64,000 bases of DNA, taken from Planctomycetota bacterium. GTDB taxonomy: Bacteria; Planctomycetota; UBA11346. The stretch covers positions 62,001 to 126,000 of the forward strand of contig JADGDD010000007.1 of assembly GCA_016745075.1 (NCBI GenBank), read 5' to 3'. The notes beneath the pieces are model-generated. The model saw only the letters and a list, made by a program, of their open reading frames with translations, was not told the DNA's origin and did not search any database. The position numbers and the translations under genes were made by a program. Shown here piece after piece: positions 1 through 8,815 of the stretch; within the stretch, counting starts at the first letter, position 1, and each line of letters begins with the position of its first letter.

Positions 1-1590
1 CAATTTGCTCTTGTTGAGTACAGCCCAGAATGGGATGAAATAGATCGTCGTCGTTCAACGCCAACACGTCAAGGCGAAGCAGAAGAAGAATCTTGGCGTG
101 AAGAAATTCAAAGTAAGTTAGACCAAAAAGTGTCTATGAATTTTGAAGATACAGATATGGTTGAAGTGGTTAAGTTTCTTCAAGATATCACTGATGTGAA
201 TATTATTTTAGATAACGCTATTATTGCGGAAGGCGATGTGCCACCAATCCGTTTACAAGTTGATGGCATGGAATTGCGTAATGCGCTTGATTTTATTATG
301 CAGCTTTCTGGTCTGCAATATGTTATCAAGAATGAGGCGATCTTCATTTCTAGTGAAGAAGGTGTCGTTGGTAGTAGTATCATGAAAATTTATGATATAG
401 CTGACTTAATGAACCCTTTAACACCATTTGCCGGGCCTAAATTAACGGTTCCAACGCCAGGTGAAGATAACCCTATGATAGATGGTGCGGTTGAAGCAGC
501 TGAGCCGCCAGAGGTGGACTTCTTTATTGAATTGATTCAACGGGTTATTGAATCTGAGTCATGGGAAGAAAATGACGAATTTAGCATTGATGAACATAAT
601 AATAAAATGGTGGTCAACCACACGGCAAATGTTCATAAACAAATTGATGCCTTGTTGAGAACCTTGCGTTTGCAACGTGGTATTCAAATTAACGTTGCTG
701 TAAAATGGTTAGACGTTGATGATGTAACGCTTGAGAAAATTGGTTTTGACTGGAATAACTACACTGCATCTCCACCAACAGGTAAGGACCCCGCTGGCCT
801 TGGTAGCGGTCGTCCTTTGAATTTGGGTTTTTACTGGAATGATGATGACCAGCTTGGTAATGGTACTATTAATACTTTAAGTCTGTCTGGTTATTATGAA
901 ACAACGGGTATGGGTGATCCATCAGGCGAAGGCTTTAGTGGCCAGTGGCAGTATTTTGTTGACGAACGTGGTTTGATTGCATCTATGTTGATTCAGGCGG
1001 TAGAGAAGAGCGACCGTGGTAACGTGAGCATTGAGCCGAACTTGACCTTATTTAATGGTCAACGTGCTCACTTACTTAATTTGGTCCAACAAGCGTATAT
1101 TGCAGACTATGAAATTGTTGGTGATGCTTTTGACCCAACCATTGAAACATTATCTACAGGTACGGTATTAGATGTGCAAGCTATTGCATCAGCTGACCGC
1201 CGTTATGTTACGTTAACCTTACGTCCAACGAATGTGTTGTTGGAACAATTCCGTACCTTCACTTTAGGTAGTGCGGTAACAGCTTCAACTAGCGGTGTTA
1301 ATAATAATAATGCGGTAGCAGGTGTCTTGCAGTATCCAATTAACGTACCGCAGACAGCTTTCCGTTCTACAGAAACAACGGTTACGCTTCCTGACGGTGG
1401 TAGTATGCTTATGGCTGGTTTGTCTGATGTGTCGAGTAGCCGATCTCATCAAGGTATTCCATTTTTGAGCCATATTCCATTTATTGGTCGCTTGTTTAGC
1501 ACGAATGGTCGAAGCGAAGTGGAAAGCAAAACGATTATAACGGTTACAGCCAATATTATTCTCTTTGAAGAGCTTGAAGATCAGCTCTAA
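1..1590 (+). CDS. Secretin (type II/IV pilus-type outer-membrane channel), 5' end missing
   Basis: The frame is open from base 1, so the N-terminus lies outside the window and the GTG at 130 is internal; about 529 codons are visible. The visible start carries an 'LDQKVSMNFEDTDMVEVV' segment, a secretin N-terminal (STN/N0-like) fold common in planctomycete secretins. The C-terminal third has the secretin-domain ending (GGSMLMAGLSD, then GIPFLSHIPFIGRLF, then a hydrophobic ITVTANII strand). It is expected to form a multimeric outer-membrane pore for type II secretion or type IV pili. No other secretion gene is in the window, so GspD-like and PilQ-like roles cannot be separated. Family call is firm, pathway is inference. 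Confidence 0.88.
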   Translation, partial: QFALVEYSPEWDEIDRRRSTPTRQGEAEEESWREEIQSKLDQKVSMNFEDTDMVEVVKFLQDITDVNIILDNAIIAEGDVPPIRLQVDGMELRNALDFIMQLSGLQYVIKNEAIFISSEEGVVGSSIMKIYDIADLMNPLTPFAGPKLTVPTPGEDNPMIDGAVEAAEPPEVDFFIELIQRVIESESWEENDEFSIDEHNNKMVVNHTANVHKQIDALLRTLRLQRGIQINVAVKWLDVDDVTLEKIGFDWNNYTASPPTGKDPAGLGSGRPLNLGFYWNDDDQLGNGTINTLSLSGYYETTGMGDPSGEGFSGQWQYFVDERGLIASMLIQAVEKSDRGNVSIEPNLTLFNGQRAHLLNLVQQAYIADYEIVGDAFDPTIETLSTGTVLDVQAIASADRRYVTLTLRPTNVLLEQFRTFTLGSAVTASTSGVNNNNAVAGVLQYPINVPQTAFRSTETTVTLPDGGSMLMAGLSDVSSSRSHQGIPFLSHIPFIGRLFSTNGRSEVESKTIITVTANIILFEELEDQL

Positions 1591-1617
1591 GATACAGCTT
1601 TCTTATACTAAGAATAA

Positions 1618-1647
1618 CAAGAGCCGCTTCTTATGAAGCGGCTCTTG
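1618..1647. terminator. Bidirectional rho-independent terminator
   Basis: A perfect 13-bp stem (1618-1630 with 1635-1647) closes a TTAT loop between the convergent secretin and hybrid-kinase genes. T-rich sequence follows on the minus side (TTGTTATTCTT) and a weaker T/G run on the plus side, so it probably ends both transcripts. Confidence 0.85.
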
Positions 1648-1668
1648 TTGTGTAGAGGAACATTTTTG

Positions 1669-3327
1669 TTATGCATGCCACGATTCAAGAATTCTTTTGA
1701 TTTCTTGCATACGGAAGGGTTTGCTTATGGCCAAACATTTATGCTCGTTTACCAAATCTTGTATAGATGCTGTTTGAATATTTCCGCTGACAATCATGAA
1801 ATGTTGCATAATACTCGGGTAATAGCTTGATATGTGATGAGCAAAAAGGCTTACCGTTCCATCATCGAGAGTTGCGTCAGAAATAATGCCACTGCAGCTA
1901 TGTTCAGTGAGCCAATTCTGAGCTTCGGTAAAAGTGGTTAATATGGTATGCTTGATATCTATGTCTTCACAGAGGGATGAGAGAATTTCTGCAATCATTG
2001 GCTCATCATCTAGAATAAGGATGTGTTCACCATCATAAATTGGGTTTGATGGAGTCTGTACGTTGGCACTTCTATTGACGATGCAGTTGCCGGGAAGAAT
2101 GAGCGTACAGCGTGTCCCAGTTGTTGTGTTTTCTGGATTATTTTCGTTACATGGTAGTGGTTCAATTGAAACCGTTGTTTGGAAGGGGCGTAAGGCAGAT
2201 GCGACGAGAGATAAGCCAAGTCCATGGTGGCCACTTTTATGCTTGGTCACAAATGGTTTTGCGGCGCTGGGAGCAATTTTTTCATCAATTGGTATACCGT
2301 CATTATCTATAAAAAGATAGAGGCGGTCATTCTGTTGTTCACAGGAAATGTGTATAGTCTGCGCTTGGGCTTCTATAGCATTGGCTAAGATGTGTTCGCA
2401 GCAATTTCGAAAAGCCATCTCTCCAATTCGAATATTTGGTGTTTCACAATTCTGATGTATGGTTAGTGCACGTTTTTTGTATTTATCGCGTAAGGTATTA
2501 CCTGCATCTTTTAAAATACGTAGAATATTAATAGTTTGTTCATGCTCATGTTCATTCATGGTAAAATTATTTAACCGATTGAGCAATTCTTTGCAGCGTT
2601 CTCCTTCGTCACGAATAATCGTAAAACAGCGTTGGAGTTCGCTGTCATTTAGGTATTTTCGTTGAAAGCGTTGTGCGTACCCCAACATGGCTGCAAGTGG
2701 GTTATTCAGCTCATGAGCAAGTCCAGATACCAACTGTGAAATGGTCGCTTGTGTCTCCAAATGGATATTATTTTGCTGTGTACGTAAAAGTTCGTGATTG
2801 GTTTCGATTAACTCTCTGGTGCGTTCATAAACTTGTTCTTCAAGTTGGTGATTAAATGTTTTGAGTTGTTCGTTACGTTGTTCTGCATCTGCTGTTAATA
2901 AAGCGTTATGTTGTCGTAGCCAAGCTGTTTGTGCACCTTGGCGAACAAGAACTCGCAAGTGTTGGTCATCCCATGGTTTTTCTAAAAATCCGTCTATGTG
3001 GCCAGTATTAATGGCGTTCATTGCAAAGTCGAGATCAGCTTCCCCAGAGAAAATAATACGAAAACAATAAGGGTTGGCATTGTGAATTATAGATAACACA
3101 TCAAGACCTGTTTGTGTGTCTTGTAAGTTATGGTCGGCAATCGCTACATCGAGGTGGTATTCTTGGCTGATAGTTAATGCGTCGTGCGGAGTGTTTGCTT
3201 GATGAAGAACACAGTCTCCAGCATGGAGAGCACTTACGAGTGAACGCGTGACTTGTGATTCATCATCCAATAAAAGGATGTGCACTTTGGTGTTTAAAGG
3301 GGGAATCCGAGTGTCAGAGTCATTCAT
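1669..3327 (-). CDS. Hybrid sensor protein: REC - histidine kinase - REC
   Basis: 552 aa, no membrane segment, so a cytoplasmic signalling protein. The N-terminal receiver (about 15-135) has acidic pair D21/D22, phosphoacceptor D65 (VAIADHNL) and the EKPWDD lysine motif. A coiled segment leads to the H-box (SGLAHELNNPL, His near 207) and an HATPase domain with N-box (ILANAIEA) and G2 (GLGLSL); the G1 box reads DNDGIPI, slightly off consensus. A second receiver closes the protein (ILILDDEP, ISDATLDD, SKPF). It is the last gene of the four-gene minus-strand operon, 15 bp after the response regulator. The input signal is unknown; the N-terminal receiver suggests it is driven by an upstream kinase. 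Confidence 0.88.
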   Translation of the reverse strand: MNDSDTRIPPLNTKVHILLLDDESQVTRSLVSALHAGDCVLHQANTPHDALTISQEYHLDVAIADHNLQDTQTGLDVLSIIHNANPYCFRIIFSGEADLDFAMNAINTGHIDGFLEKPWDDQHLRVLVRQGAQTAWLRQHNALLTADAEQRNEQLKTFNHQLEEQVYERTRELIETNHELLRTQQNNIHLETQATISQLVSGLAHELNNPLAAMLGYAQRFQRKYLNDSELQRCFTIIRDEGERCKELLNRLNNFTMNEHEHEQTINILRILKDAGNTLRDKYKKRALTIHQNCETPNIRIGEMAFRNCCEHILANAIEAQAQTIHISCEQQNDRLYLFIDNDGIPIDEKIAPSAAKPFVTKHKSGHHGLGLSLVASALRPFQTTVSIEPLPCNENNPENTTTGTRCTLILPGNCIVNRSANVQTPSNPIYDGEHILILDDEPMIAEILSSLCEDIDIKHTILTTFTEAQNWLTEHSCSGIISDATLDDGTVSLFAHHISSYYPSIMQHFMIVSGNIQTASIQDLVNEHKCLAISKPFRMQEIKRILESWHA

Positions 3328-3342
3328 AAGAAGTTGCTTCCT

Positions 3343-4041
3343 TTACGAAGCTAAGTCACGTGGCCAGGCGCAAAAAGTAAGCGAATGAGCGTTATGATCT
3401 GAATTGAGGGAATTGTTCTCTAGTGATGGTTGAGAAACGCGTTCAAAATGGAAACGATTCGTTTCAAACACTGGAGTATCTTGATTGTGTGCGGTATGAG
3501 TTAGCCATTGGCAGACATCTTTTGGAAGTGCCTCACGTATCTCTGTACCAACGGTTGCTTGGGGAAAAGCATCACGTAATAGAGTATTGCTCATAGAGAT
3601 ATAGTTGTTGGTCACGGTGCACATCAATAAGGGCATATTATTAAATGTAGTGGCATGAGTCGTTGTATGGTTAGAGAGTATTTTAAAACGTTCAACGCCA
3701 TGACGTACCATCATGCGAACTTCGTCATCATCCCAGGGTTTAGTAAGCATGCGAAAAGAAGATTGGGGTGTAACGTTTTCGCTGGCGGCATGACCGCTTA
3801 ATAGAATACCAGTAGTCGCTGTTGATTTGTTAATAATCATTTTCAGAACCTGGTCACCCATGATGTGCGGCATATGGTAGTCGCTAATTACTACAGAAAA
3901 AATAATGCTGGTAGATAAAGGAATGGCTTCGCGTGGATCAGTGCAGGTGTGTATGCAGTAATCATCGCAAGCGAGTAGGCGATGAAGCGAACGTACCATA
4001 GGAGGTTCGTCGTCTATCAGTAGTATGGATGGAGCAGTCAT
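3343..4041 (-). CDS. Response regulator with unassigned C-terminal domain
   Basis: 232 aa. Receiver domain over residues 5-120 with D10/D11, phosphoacceptor D54 (VVISDYHMP) and the TKPWDDDEV motif. The ~110-residue C-terminal part is not a recognisable DNA-binding domain and looks like a degenerate sensory (PAS-like) fold; that is a guess. Its ATG overlaps the stop of the upstream kinase in an ATGA (4038-4041), implying translational coupling and a cognate pair. Its 'KPWDDDEVRMMVRHGVE' segment resembles the matching part of the hybrid protein downstream (KPWDDQHLRVLVRQG), so the two receivers are probably paralogous. Confidence 0.85.
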   Translation of the reverse strand: MTAPSILLIDDEPPMVRSLHRLLACDDYCIHTCTDPREAIPLSTSIIFSVVISDYHMPHIMGDQVLKMIINKSTATTGILLSGHAASENVTPQSSFRMLTKPWDDDEVRMMVRHGVERFKILSNHTTTHATTFNNMPLLMCTVTNNYISMSNTLLRDAFPQATVGTEIREALPKDVCQWLTHTAHNQDTPVFETNRFHFERVSQPSLENNSLNSDHNAHSLTFCAWPRDLAS

Positions 4042-4862
4042 GAGGCAGTGTTGAGAGAAAGAGTAAAAGTTGCTCCACCAAGTTCACCATGTCCTTGGCA
4101 GGAAATAGTTCCATTGTGCTTATGAGCAATATCAGAAACAATACCGAGCCCTAATCCGTTTCCTCCATTTTGTTCTTTGGTCGTGAAATGCCGATCAAAA
4201 ATTGAATTGATGAGGTGTTCATCAATTCCACTACCGTTATCTGCAAAACAAATGTGTATGCCACCTGTTGCATGGTGCGCATAACTTGAAATACAGATAT
4301 GGGTCGCACCGGCTTGAATGGCGTTATGAATAATATTGGTGCAGGCTTGAATAATATGAGCACGGACAAGTGAAAGGACCGGTATATGTCCTAATTGTTG
4401 ATCCACTGTCACGCCGCGTTTTAATTTGTGTCCGAGTATCGTTAGGGCGCTGCGCACACAGTCATTGGCGTTGACAATTTCAGGTGTGTGGCCACTGCGG
4501 CCAAGAATTTTCAAATCGGCTACAATTGATTTGAGTTGTAGGGCTCCAGTATTGGTATCTTCTAAAAGAGAAGGTAAATCCTCTTTCATAAATTCCCATT
4601 GTGCTTGTTTTAGGAGCGTCTGCCACTGTTGTTGGTCAGCATCGGAAATGGTCGTATCTGTGTTGTTGAGTACTTGATTTGCATGTTCAACCAGTGTGAC
4701 GAGTTGGTGAGCGTAGCGGCTCAGGCTATTAATATTGCTGGCAATATAGCCAATAGGGTTATTTAGCTCATGGGCAACGCCAGCAGTGAGGCTACCTAAT
4801 AAAGAGAGTCGTTCTTCTCGGAATTGATCTGTTGGTTGGCTATCAGTGTTATTCTGATTCAT
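4038..4862 (-). CDS. Cytoplasmic sensor histidine kinase
   Basis: 274 aa, short, soluble, with almost no sensor region. H-box AGVAHELNNPIGYI with H31; N-box NIIHNAIQA; G1 FADNGSGID; G2 GGNGLGLGIV, all intact. The spacing and the HELNNP type of H-box fit the NtrB-like HisKA class. It is 14 bp downstream of the CheX-like gene and overlaps the response regulator by 4 bp. With no input domain it probably senses through a partner protein, for example the CheX-like product; this is inference. Confidence 0.88.
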   Translation of the reverse strand: MNQNNTDSQPTDQFREERLSLLGSLTAGVAHELNNPIGYIASNINSLSRYAHQLVTLVEHANQVLNNTDTTISDADQQQWQTLLKQAQWEFMKEDLPSLLEDTNTGALQLKSIVADLKILGRSGHTPEIVNANDCVRSALTILGHKLKRGVTVDQQLGHIPVLSLVRAHIIQACTNIIHNAIQAGATHICISSYAHHATGGIHICFADNGSGIDEHLINSIFDRHFTTKEQNGGNGLGLGIVSDIAHKHNGTISCQGHGELGGATFTLSLNTAS

Positions 4863-4876
4863 AAGAATTGCTGCCC

Positions 4877-5350
4877 TTAGCTTTTTGTCAGGCTTACTTC
4901 AATAGTGAATTTTCCAAGTTCACTTAAGAAACTTAATACAATACACGGGGTGGATCGAGATTGCGAAGTGACGTAATTTCGTCCAACTACAATTTTAGGA
5001 AGACTCAGGTTAAAGGTGTAGCCTTTTTCGCTTAAACGGTTTTTGCTATCGCCAGCAATAATATTGATCAGTTCGCCAACACCATCAACAACGTCGGCAT
5101 TAATATCGTCATAGGCTTCACCTACAAATGAGCTGACCACATTAATGGCAGCCTGGGCAGGAAGATTGAGTACAACGGAGCCACTGGCTTCACCGCTGAG
5201 ACCAATGATTCCGGTAATGCCGTACATTTCACTACCTTCGCCTTTTAAAGAAATGCGATCACGGGTCACCTCGGTGCTACACATGGTTGCAAAGGTGTTG
5301 ACCGTCGCTTCTATGAAGGGGTTGATGTAGTCTACATGAAGTCCAGGCAT
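4877..5350 (-). CDS. CheX-like phosphatase
   Basis: 157 aa from the ATG at 5350. The same frame stays open further upstream, but that extension overlaps tsaD on the opposite strand and shows no family similarity, so the internal ATG (MPGLHVDY) is chosen. Two features mark the CheC/CheX/FliY fold: GLSGEASGSVVLNLP, and GVGELINIIAGDSK, which supplies the catalytic E93xxN96 pair. CheX enzymes dephosphorylate a phospho-receiver (CheY). It heads the operon with two kinases and three receiver domains; no CheA, CheW or MCP is nearby, so its target is likely one of those receivers. Confidence 0.85.
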   Translation of the reverse strand: MPGLHVDYINPFIEATVNTFATMCSTEVTRDRISLKGEGSEMYGITGIIGLSGEASGSVVLNLPAQAAINVVSSFVGEAYDDINADVVDGVGELINIIAGDSKNRLSEKGYTFNLSLPKIVVGRNYVTSQSRSTPCIVLSFLSELGKFTIEVSLTKS

Positions 5351-5439
5351 CGTACGAAAGTATACTCGCAAGCTTAGGCAAACGCAAAGACCTTTTAGCT
5401 CTCTTCTTGCCTCTTCTTCTCGCTTAAGACGATGCAGAT

Positions 5440-6450
5440 ATGACAAGAGTGTTAGGAATTGAGAGCAGTTGTGACGAGTGTGCGGTAGCCGTGGTGGAGG
5501 ATGGCCAGCGCCTAATTGCAGGGCGTATAGCCAGCTTGGCTGATGATTTTGCTGCATGGGGCGGAGTGGTGCCAGAATTAGCTGCTCGTGGGCATGTGGC
5601 CTCTTTGCCAACATTGATTGATGAAGTCTTGCGCGAACTGAACATGCAATGTGCTGACATAGACGTTATTGCTGTCAGTGCGTGGCCAGGCTTGATTGGC
5701 AGCCTGCACATTGGCGTTACTGCAGCGAAAATGTTGGCTGCTCGATTGAATAAACCACTGGTAGCCGTCGATCATATTCAAGCTCATTTGGCAGCGGTGC
5801 ATTTAGACCATTCATCGATTACTTATCCAGCTATTGGCTTGGTGGCCTCAGGCGGGCATAGTCATTACTACTTGTGTCATGCGCCCGGAGATGTGAGCTG
5901 CATAGGTGGAACTATAGATGATGCAGCAGGAGAAGCTTTTGATAAAGCAGCGGCTGTTTTAGGTCTTGGGTATCCTGGTGGTCCATTGGTGGATGCTCGG
6001 GCTGCTCATGGTTCACCTCGAGCTGTGCCATTACCACGGCCATTTATTAAAGATGATACCATCCGCCTCAGTTTTGCAGGCCTCAAGACAGCTTTTCTCT
6101 ACAAAATGAAAGGGCCTAAAGGCCTCGGAGTAGTTGAGCTTGATGAACAGGGTATAGATGATGCTTGTGCTTCATTTCAATCAGCTGTTGTTGATTGTTT
6201 AGTCGCCAAATTAGAATGTGCAGCTCAGCAGCACGGTGTCAGCTCACTCATTGTCGGTGGAGGTGTTGTTTGCAACAGCGGTCTCCGTCAGGCTTTAAGC
6301 GATTTGCCCTCACGGTATACCGTCGCTATGCCTGCTCCAGCAAACTGTGGAGACAATGCTGCAATGATAGCAGCTCTCGGCTATTTTCAGTGGCAACGTG
6401 GTGATCTTGCTGCCGCTGATCTCGCTCCTAAGCCAACAGGTAAGCGTTAG
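5440..6450 (+). CDS. tsaD: tRNA N6-threonylcarbamoyladenosine synthase subunit TsaD
   Basis: 336 aa, full length for the family. N-terminal VLGIESSCDE, metal-binding HIQAH (H112 and H116), the SGGHSHYY glycine turn, GEAFDKAAAVLGLGYPGG and the C-terminal CGDNAAMIA motif are all present. TsaD transfers threonylcarbamoyl to A37 of ANN-decoding tRNAs, acting with TsaB/TsaE, which are not in the window. No clear Shine-Dalgarno precedes the ATG. The gene is divergent from the CheX operon (89-bp gap) and ends 2 bp from the convergent thiS. Confidence 0.96.
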   Translation: MTRVLGIESSCDECAVAVVEDGQRLIAGRIASLADDFAAWGGVVPELAARGHVASLPTLIDEVLRELNMQCADIDVIAVSAWPGLIGSLHIGVTAAKMLAARLNKPLVAVDHIQAHLAAVHLDHSSITYPAIGLVASGGHSHYYLCHAPGDVSCIGGTIDDAAGEAFDKAAAVLGLGYPGGPLVDARAAHGSPRAVPLPRPFIKDDTIRLSFAGLKTAFLYKMKGPKGLGVVELDEQGIDDACASFQSAVVDCLVAKLECAAQQHGVSSLIVGGGVVCNSGLRQALSDLPSRYTVAMPAPANCGDNAAMIAALGYFQWQRGDLAAADLAPKPTGKR

Positions 6451-6452
6451 TA

Positions 6453-6653
6453 TTAGCCTCCGCCAACAAAGGTAACGACTTCTACTACATCACCATTGTC
6501 TAGAACATGGTCACCATGCTGCGCACGACGTACAATATCTTTATTCACCTCAACGGCTACACGAGTGCCAGGAAGATTGAGGGTGGCGAGAAGATCTGTT
6601 ACCGTACTGCCATCGTTGAGTTCTCGAGCCTCTCCGTTCATTGTAATTTGCAT
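6453..6653 (-). CDS. thiS: Sulfur carrier protein ThiS
   Basis: 66 aa, beta-grasp ubiquitin-like carrier ending in the diagnostic GlyGly (FVGGG). The C-terminal glycine is adenylated and thiocarboxylated to donate sulfur to the thiazole of thiamine. It starts 4 bp after queG, so both are on one transcript. No other thi gene is visible, so the carrier could also serve a different sulfur transfer. Confidence 0.9.
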   Translation of the reverse strand: MQITMNGEARELNDGSTVTDLLATLNLPGTRVAVEVNKDIVRRAQHGDHVLDNGDVVEVVTFVGGG

Positions 6654-6657
6654 GGGC

Positions 6658-7659
6658 TTATTCTGTGGTCTTACTCGGCAACGCTAGTCCAAGTTCCTGA
6701 GCTTGTTCACAAACGAGGGGCAAGCCTTCGTCTATAATTGGTTGATAGTCAGCCGCTCGCTGTTTGCTCCAGAGGGCAACCAGCATATTGCGACGGAAGC
6801 GCTCGTAGCCAATGCGGCGTATCGGTCGGCCAGCAAACACTGTATCAAAAGAGTGCTGGGTTATGGCGAGTAGAGCGTGTTCGTCATCATTTCCGCAGAG
6901 ACGTTCATCTCCCGCAGGCAGAGCGAAGCGGTTCCATGGGCAAACCTCTTGGCATATATCACAACCATACCACCAGCCATTAAATTTTTCAGCAAGCTCG
7001 CGGGGAATCACGCCATTATGCTCAATGGTCAAGTAAGAGATACAGCGAGTAGACAGAACACGTCCGTTTCCATTAGATGAAGAGAGTAGAGCTTTGGTTG
7101 GGCAACGTTGTATACAGTTCGTACAGCTGCCACAATGAGACTGGCGGACAGGACCAGAAAAGACTGGGAGTGGAGCAGTGGTTAGCAGACAGCCAATAAA
7201 GACAAAAGATCCATGTTGTGGATGAATAAGTAGCGCATTCTTACCTATCCAGCCTATGCCAGCCAACACAGCAAGTTGTCGTTCATTAACCGGTGCAGAA
7301 TCTACAGTGGCACGATACTCGTAGCCTGCACAGAGGGTTGCACCTATCTGGGTCAATTTCTTGCGTAAAAGTTTATGATAGTCTTTTCCAGCGGCATAGC
7401 GGGCACGCTTTATATCATTGGAGTCTGCTTCTGGGGAATAGGGCAAAGCAACTAGTAGAATCCGTTGAAGATCTGGTAGTAAAAGGCTTGGCTGTAAGCG
7501 TATGTCCTGATGGCGAGCCAGCCATTCCATGTCTCCAACACCATCACTGAGTAGATTTTTTAAACCAGTATCAGGAAGTACGCCTGGATCGTCAATAACC
7601 GCAAGGCTCACAAGTCCATGTGCCGTGCATGTTTGGGCAATCGTTTCAGCGTTCATCAC
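6658..7659 (-). CDS. queG: Epoxyqueuosine reductase QueG
   Basis: 333 aa. Catalyses the last step of queuosine biosynthesis, cobalamin-dependent reduction of epoxyqueuosine in tRNA. Visible signatures: catalytic aspartate in TVDSAPVNER (D120), GIGWIGKN, first 4Fe-4S cluster motif CGSCTNC starting at C176, and second CDICQEVCPW from C233. Two adjacent ATGs start the frame; the second is equally plausible. B12 use fits the methylmalonyl-CoA mutase system elsewhere in the window. Leads a two-gene operon with thiS. Confidence 0.95.
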   Translation of the reverse strand: MMNAETIAQTCTAHGLVSLAVIDDPGVLPDTGLKNLLSDGVGDMEWLARHQDIRLQPSLLLPDLQRILLVALPYSPEADSNDIKRARYAAGKDYHKLLRKKLTQIGATLCAGYEYRATVDSAPVNERQLAVLAGIGWIGKNALLIHPQHGSFVFIGCLLTTAPLPVFSGPVRQSHCGSCTNCIQRCPTKALLSSSNGNGRVLSTRCISYLTIEHNGVIPRELAEKFNGWWYGCDICQEVCPWNRFALPAGDERLCGNDDEHALLAITQHSFDTVFAGRPIRRIGYERFRRNMLVALWSKQRAADYQPIIDEGLPLVCEQAQELGLALPSKTTE

Positions 7660-7748
7660 AGCGCTAATCTCTTGCTAGAGGTAAAAGAGCAAGCGTTAAG
7701 CAGGATGCCGTCCTGTTGCGCTTTTGGAGATGCCTTCAAAATGAGAGT

Positions 7749-8606
7749 ATGACTTCAATTCCCATCACCTGTATTGTTGGCGCAACCGCTTCAGGAAAAA
7801 CGGCCTTGGCTGTGCATATGGCTCAAGCACTTGATGCAGAAATTATTAGCGCAGATGCTTTAACAGTCTACCGCGGTATGGATATTGGAACAGCTAAGCC
7901 GACGGTAGAGGAACAAGCTGGTATCGTCCATCATTGTATGGATTGCTTAGAGCCAGAGGATGCCTGTGATGCTCAACGGTGGTATGATATGGCGAATGCT
8001 GCTATTGAAGATATTCATCAACGCGGGAAACGCATTATTGTTGCTGGTGGTACGCCACTCTACATGAAGCTGCTTTTAGAGGGAATAAGCGCAGGCCCAC
8101 CTTCAGATGCTCACGTTCGTGATCGTCTGCAACAGGAATATGATGAGCAGGGAGGAGAAGCTCTCCTTGCTCGCCTTACCACAGTAGACCCCATTTATGC
8201 GTCAGAGCGTCATCCGAATGATGCACGTCGTATTATTCGTGGGTTAGAAGTTTATGAATTGTCAGGTAAGCCTTTCTCATCCTTTCATACAACAGACGGT
8301 AAACGCAGAGAGGAGCTTACGCCAACTTTGCTCGGTATTCGTCGTGAAAAAGAGCTGCTCCACCAGCGCATCAACCGTCGAGTGAAGGATATGTTTGAGG
8401 CTGGTTTAGTCCAAGAAGTGGCAGGGTTACGCGATCGTTTGTGTAAGCAGGCTTTGGCAGGTGTTGGCTATAAAGAGGTTGTTGGGTATTTGGATGGTGA
8501 ATATGATCAAGACCATGCGATCTATTTGATTCAAAGAGCAACGCGAATGCTCGCAAAGCATCAATTGACATGGTATAGACGTTTCACCGATATTCATTGG
8601 CTGTAA
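7749..8606 (+). CDS. miaA: tRNA dimethylallyltransferase MiaA
   Basis: 285 aa. Adds dimethylallyl to A37 of UNN-decoding tRNAs. P-loop VGATASGKT at residues 10-18, ISADALTVYRGMDIGTAKP next, and ERHPNDARRIIRGLEVYE with the tRNA-binding region downstream. The ATG at 7749 fits the family start; the frame is open to a TTG at 7716 but that adds a non-conserved tail. With tsaD and queG it makes a local group of tRNA-anticodon-loop modification genes, not all on one strand. Confidence 0.95.
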   Translation: MTSIPITCIVGATASGKTALAVHMAQALDAEIISADALTVYRGMDIGTAKPTVEEQAGIVHHCMDCLEPEDACDAQRWYDMANAAIEDIHQRGKRIIVAGGTPLYMKLLLEGISAGPPSDAHVRDRLQQEYDEQGGEALLARLTTVDPIYASERHPNDARRIIRGLEVYELSGKPFSSFHTTDGKRREELTPTLLGIRREKELLHQRINRRVKDMFEAGLVQEVAGLRDRLCKQALAGVGYKEVVGYLDGEYDQDHAIYLIQRATRMLAKHQLTWYRRFTDIHWL

Positions 8607-8815
8607 CGGCTTAGGCGGAACACTCACTTATTTTGTAGACCTAAATGAACTCTTGGCATGGGCGGCCAGCTTATTAGGGTCGGTGCCTCTCGTCAGAGTG
8701 AACCTTGTTCTGTGGGCACCGTTCACCTTGTAAGAGCAGCCGTCGTGCAAATGTACGACTAGAAAGTATGACGAAAATATACGACACAAACCTCGTATTT
8801 AGTAGGAGCATTATT
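8607..8815 (+). promoter_or_regulatory. Structured leader upstream of the secreted TPR operon
   Basis: Non-coding. A potential H-type pseudoknot: 8681-8687 (CGGTGCC) pairs with 8715-8721 (GGCACCG), while 8698-8702 (GTGAA) pairs with 8722-8726 (TTCAC), making directly abutting stems. Two further small stems follow: GTCGTGC/GTACGAC with an AAAT loop, and ATACGA/TCGTAT. A good ribosome binding site (TAGGAG) sits just before the ATG at 8816. No known riboswitch class is recognised; a regulatory role is inference. Confidence 0.4.

Noticed and set aside
5351..5614. N-terminal extension of the CheX-like frame
   Set aside because: It runs antisense through the tsaD start and its composition does not resemble the family; the ATG at 5350 gives a normal-length CheX.
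8650..8675. Sigma-54 promoter (TTGGCATGG...CCAGC)
   Set aside because: The GG-to-GC spacing is 14 rather than the required 12 bases.
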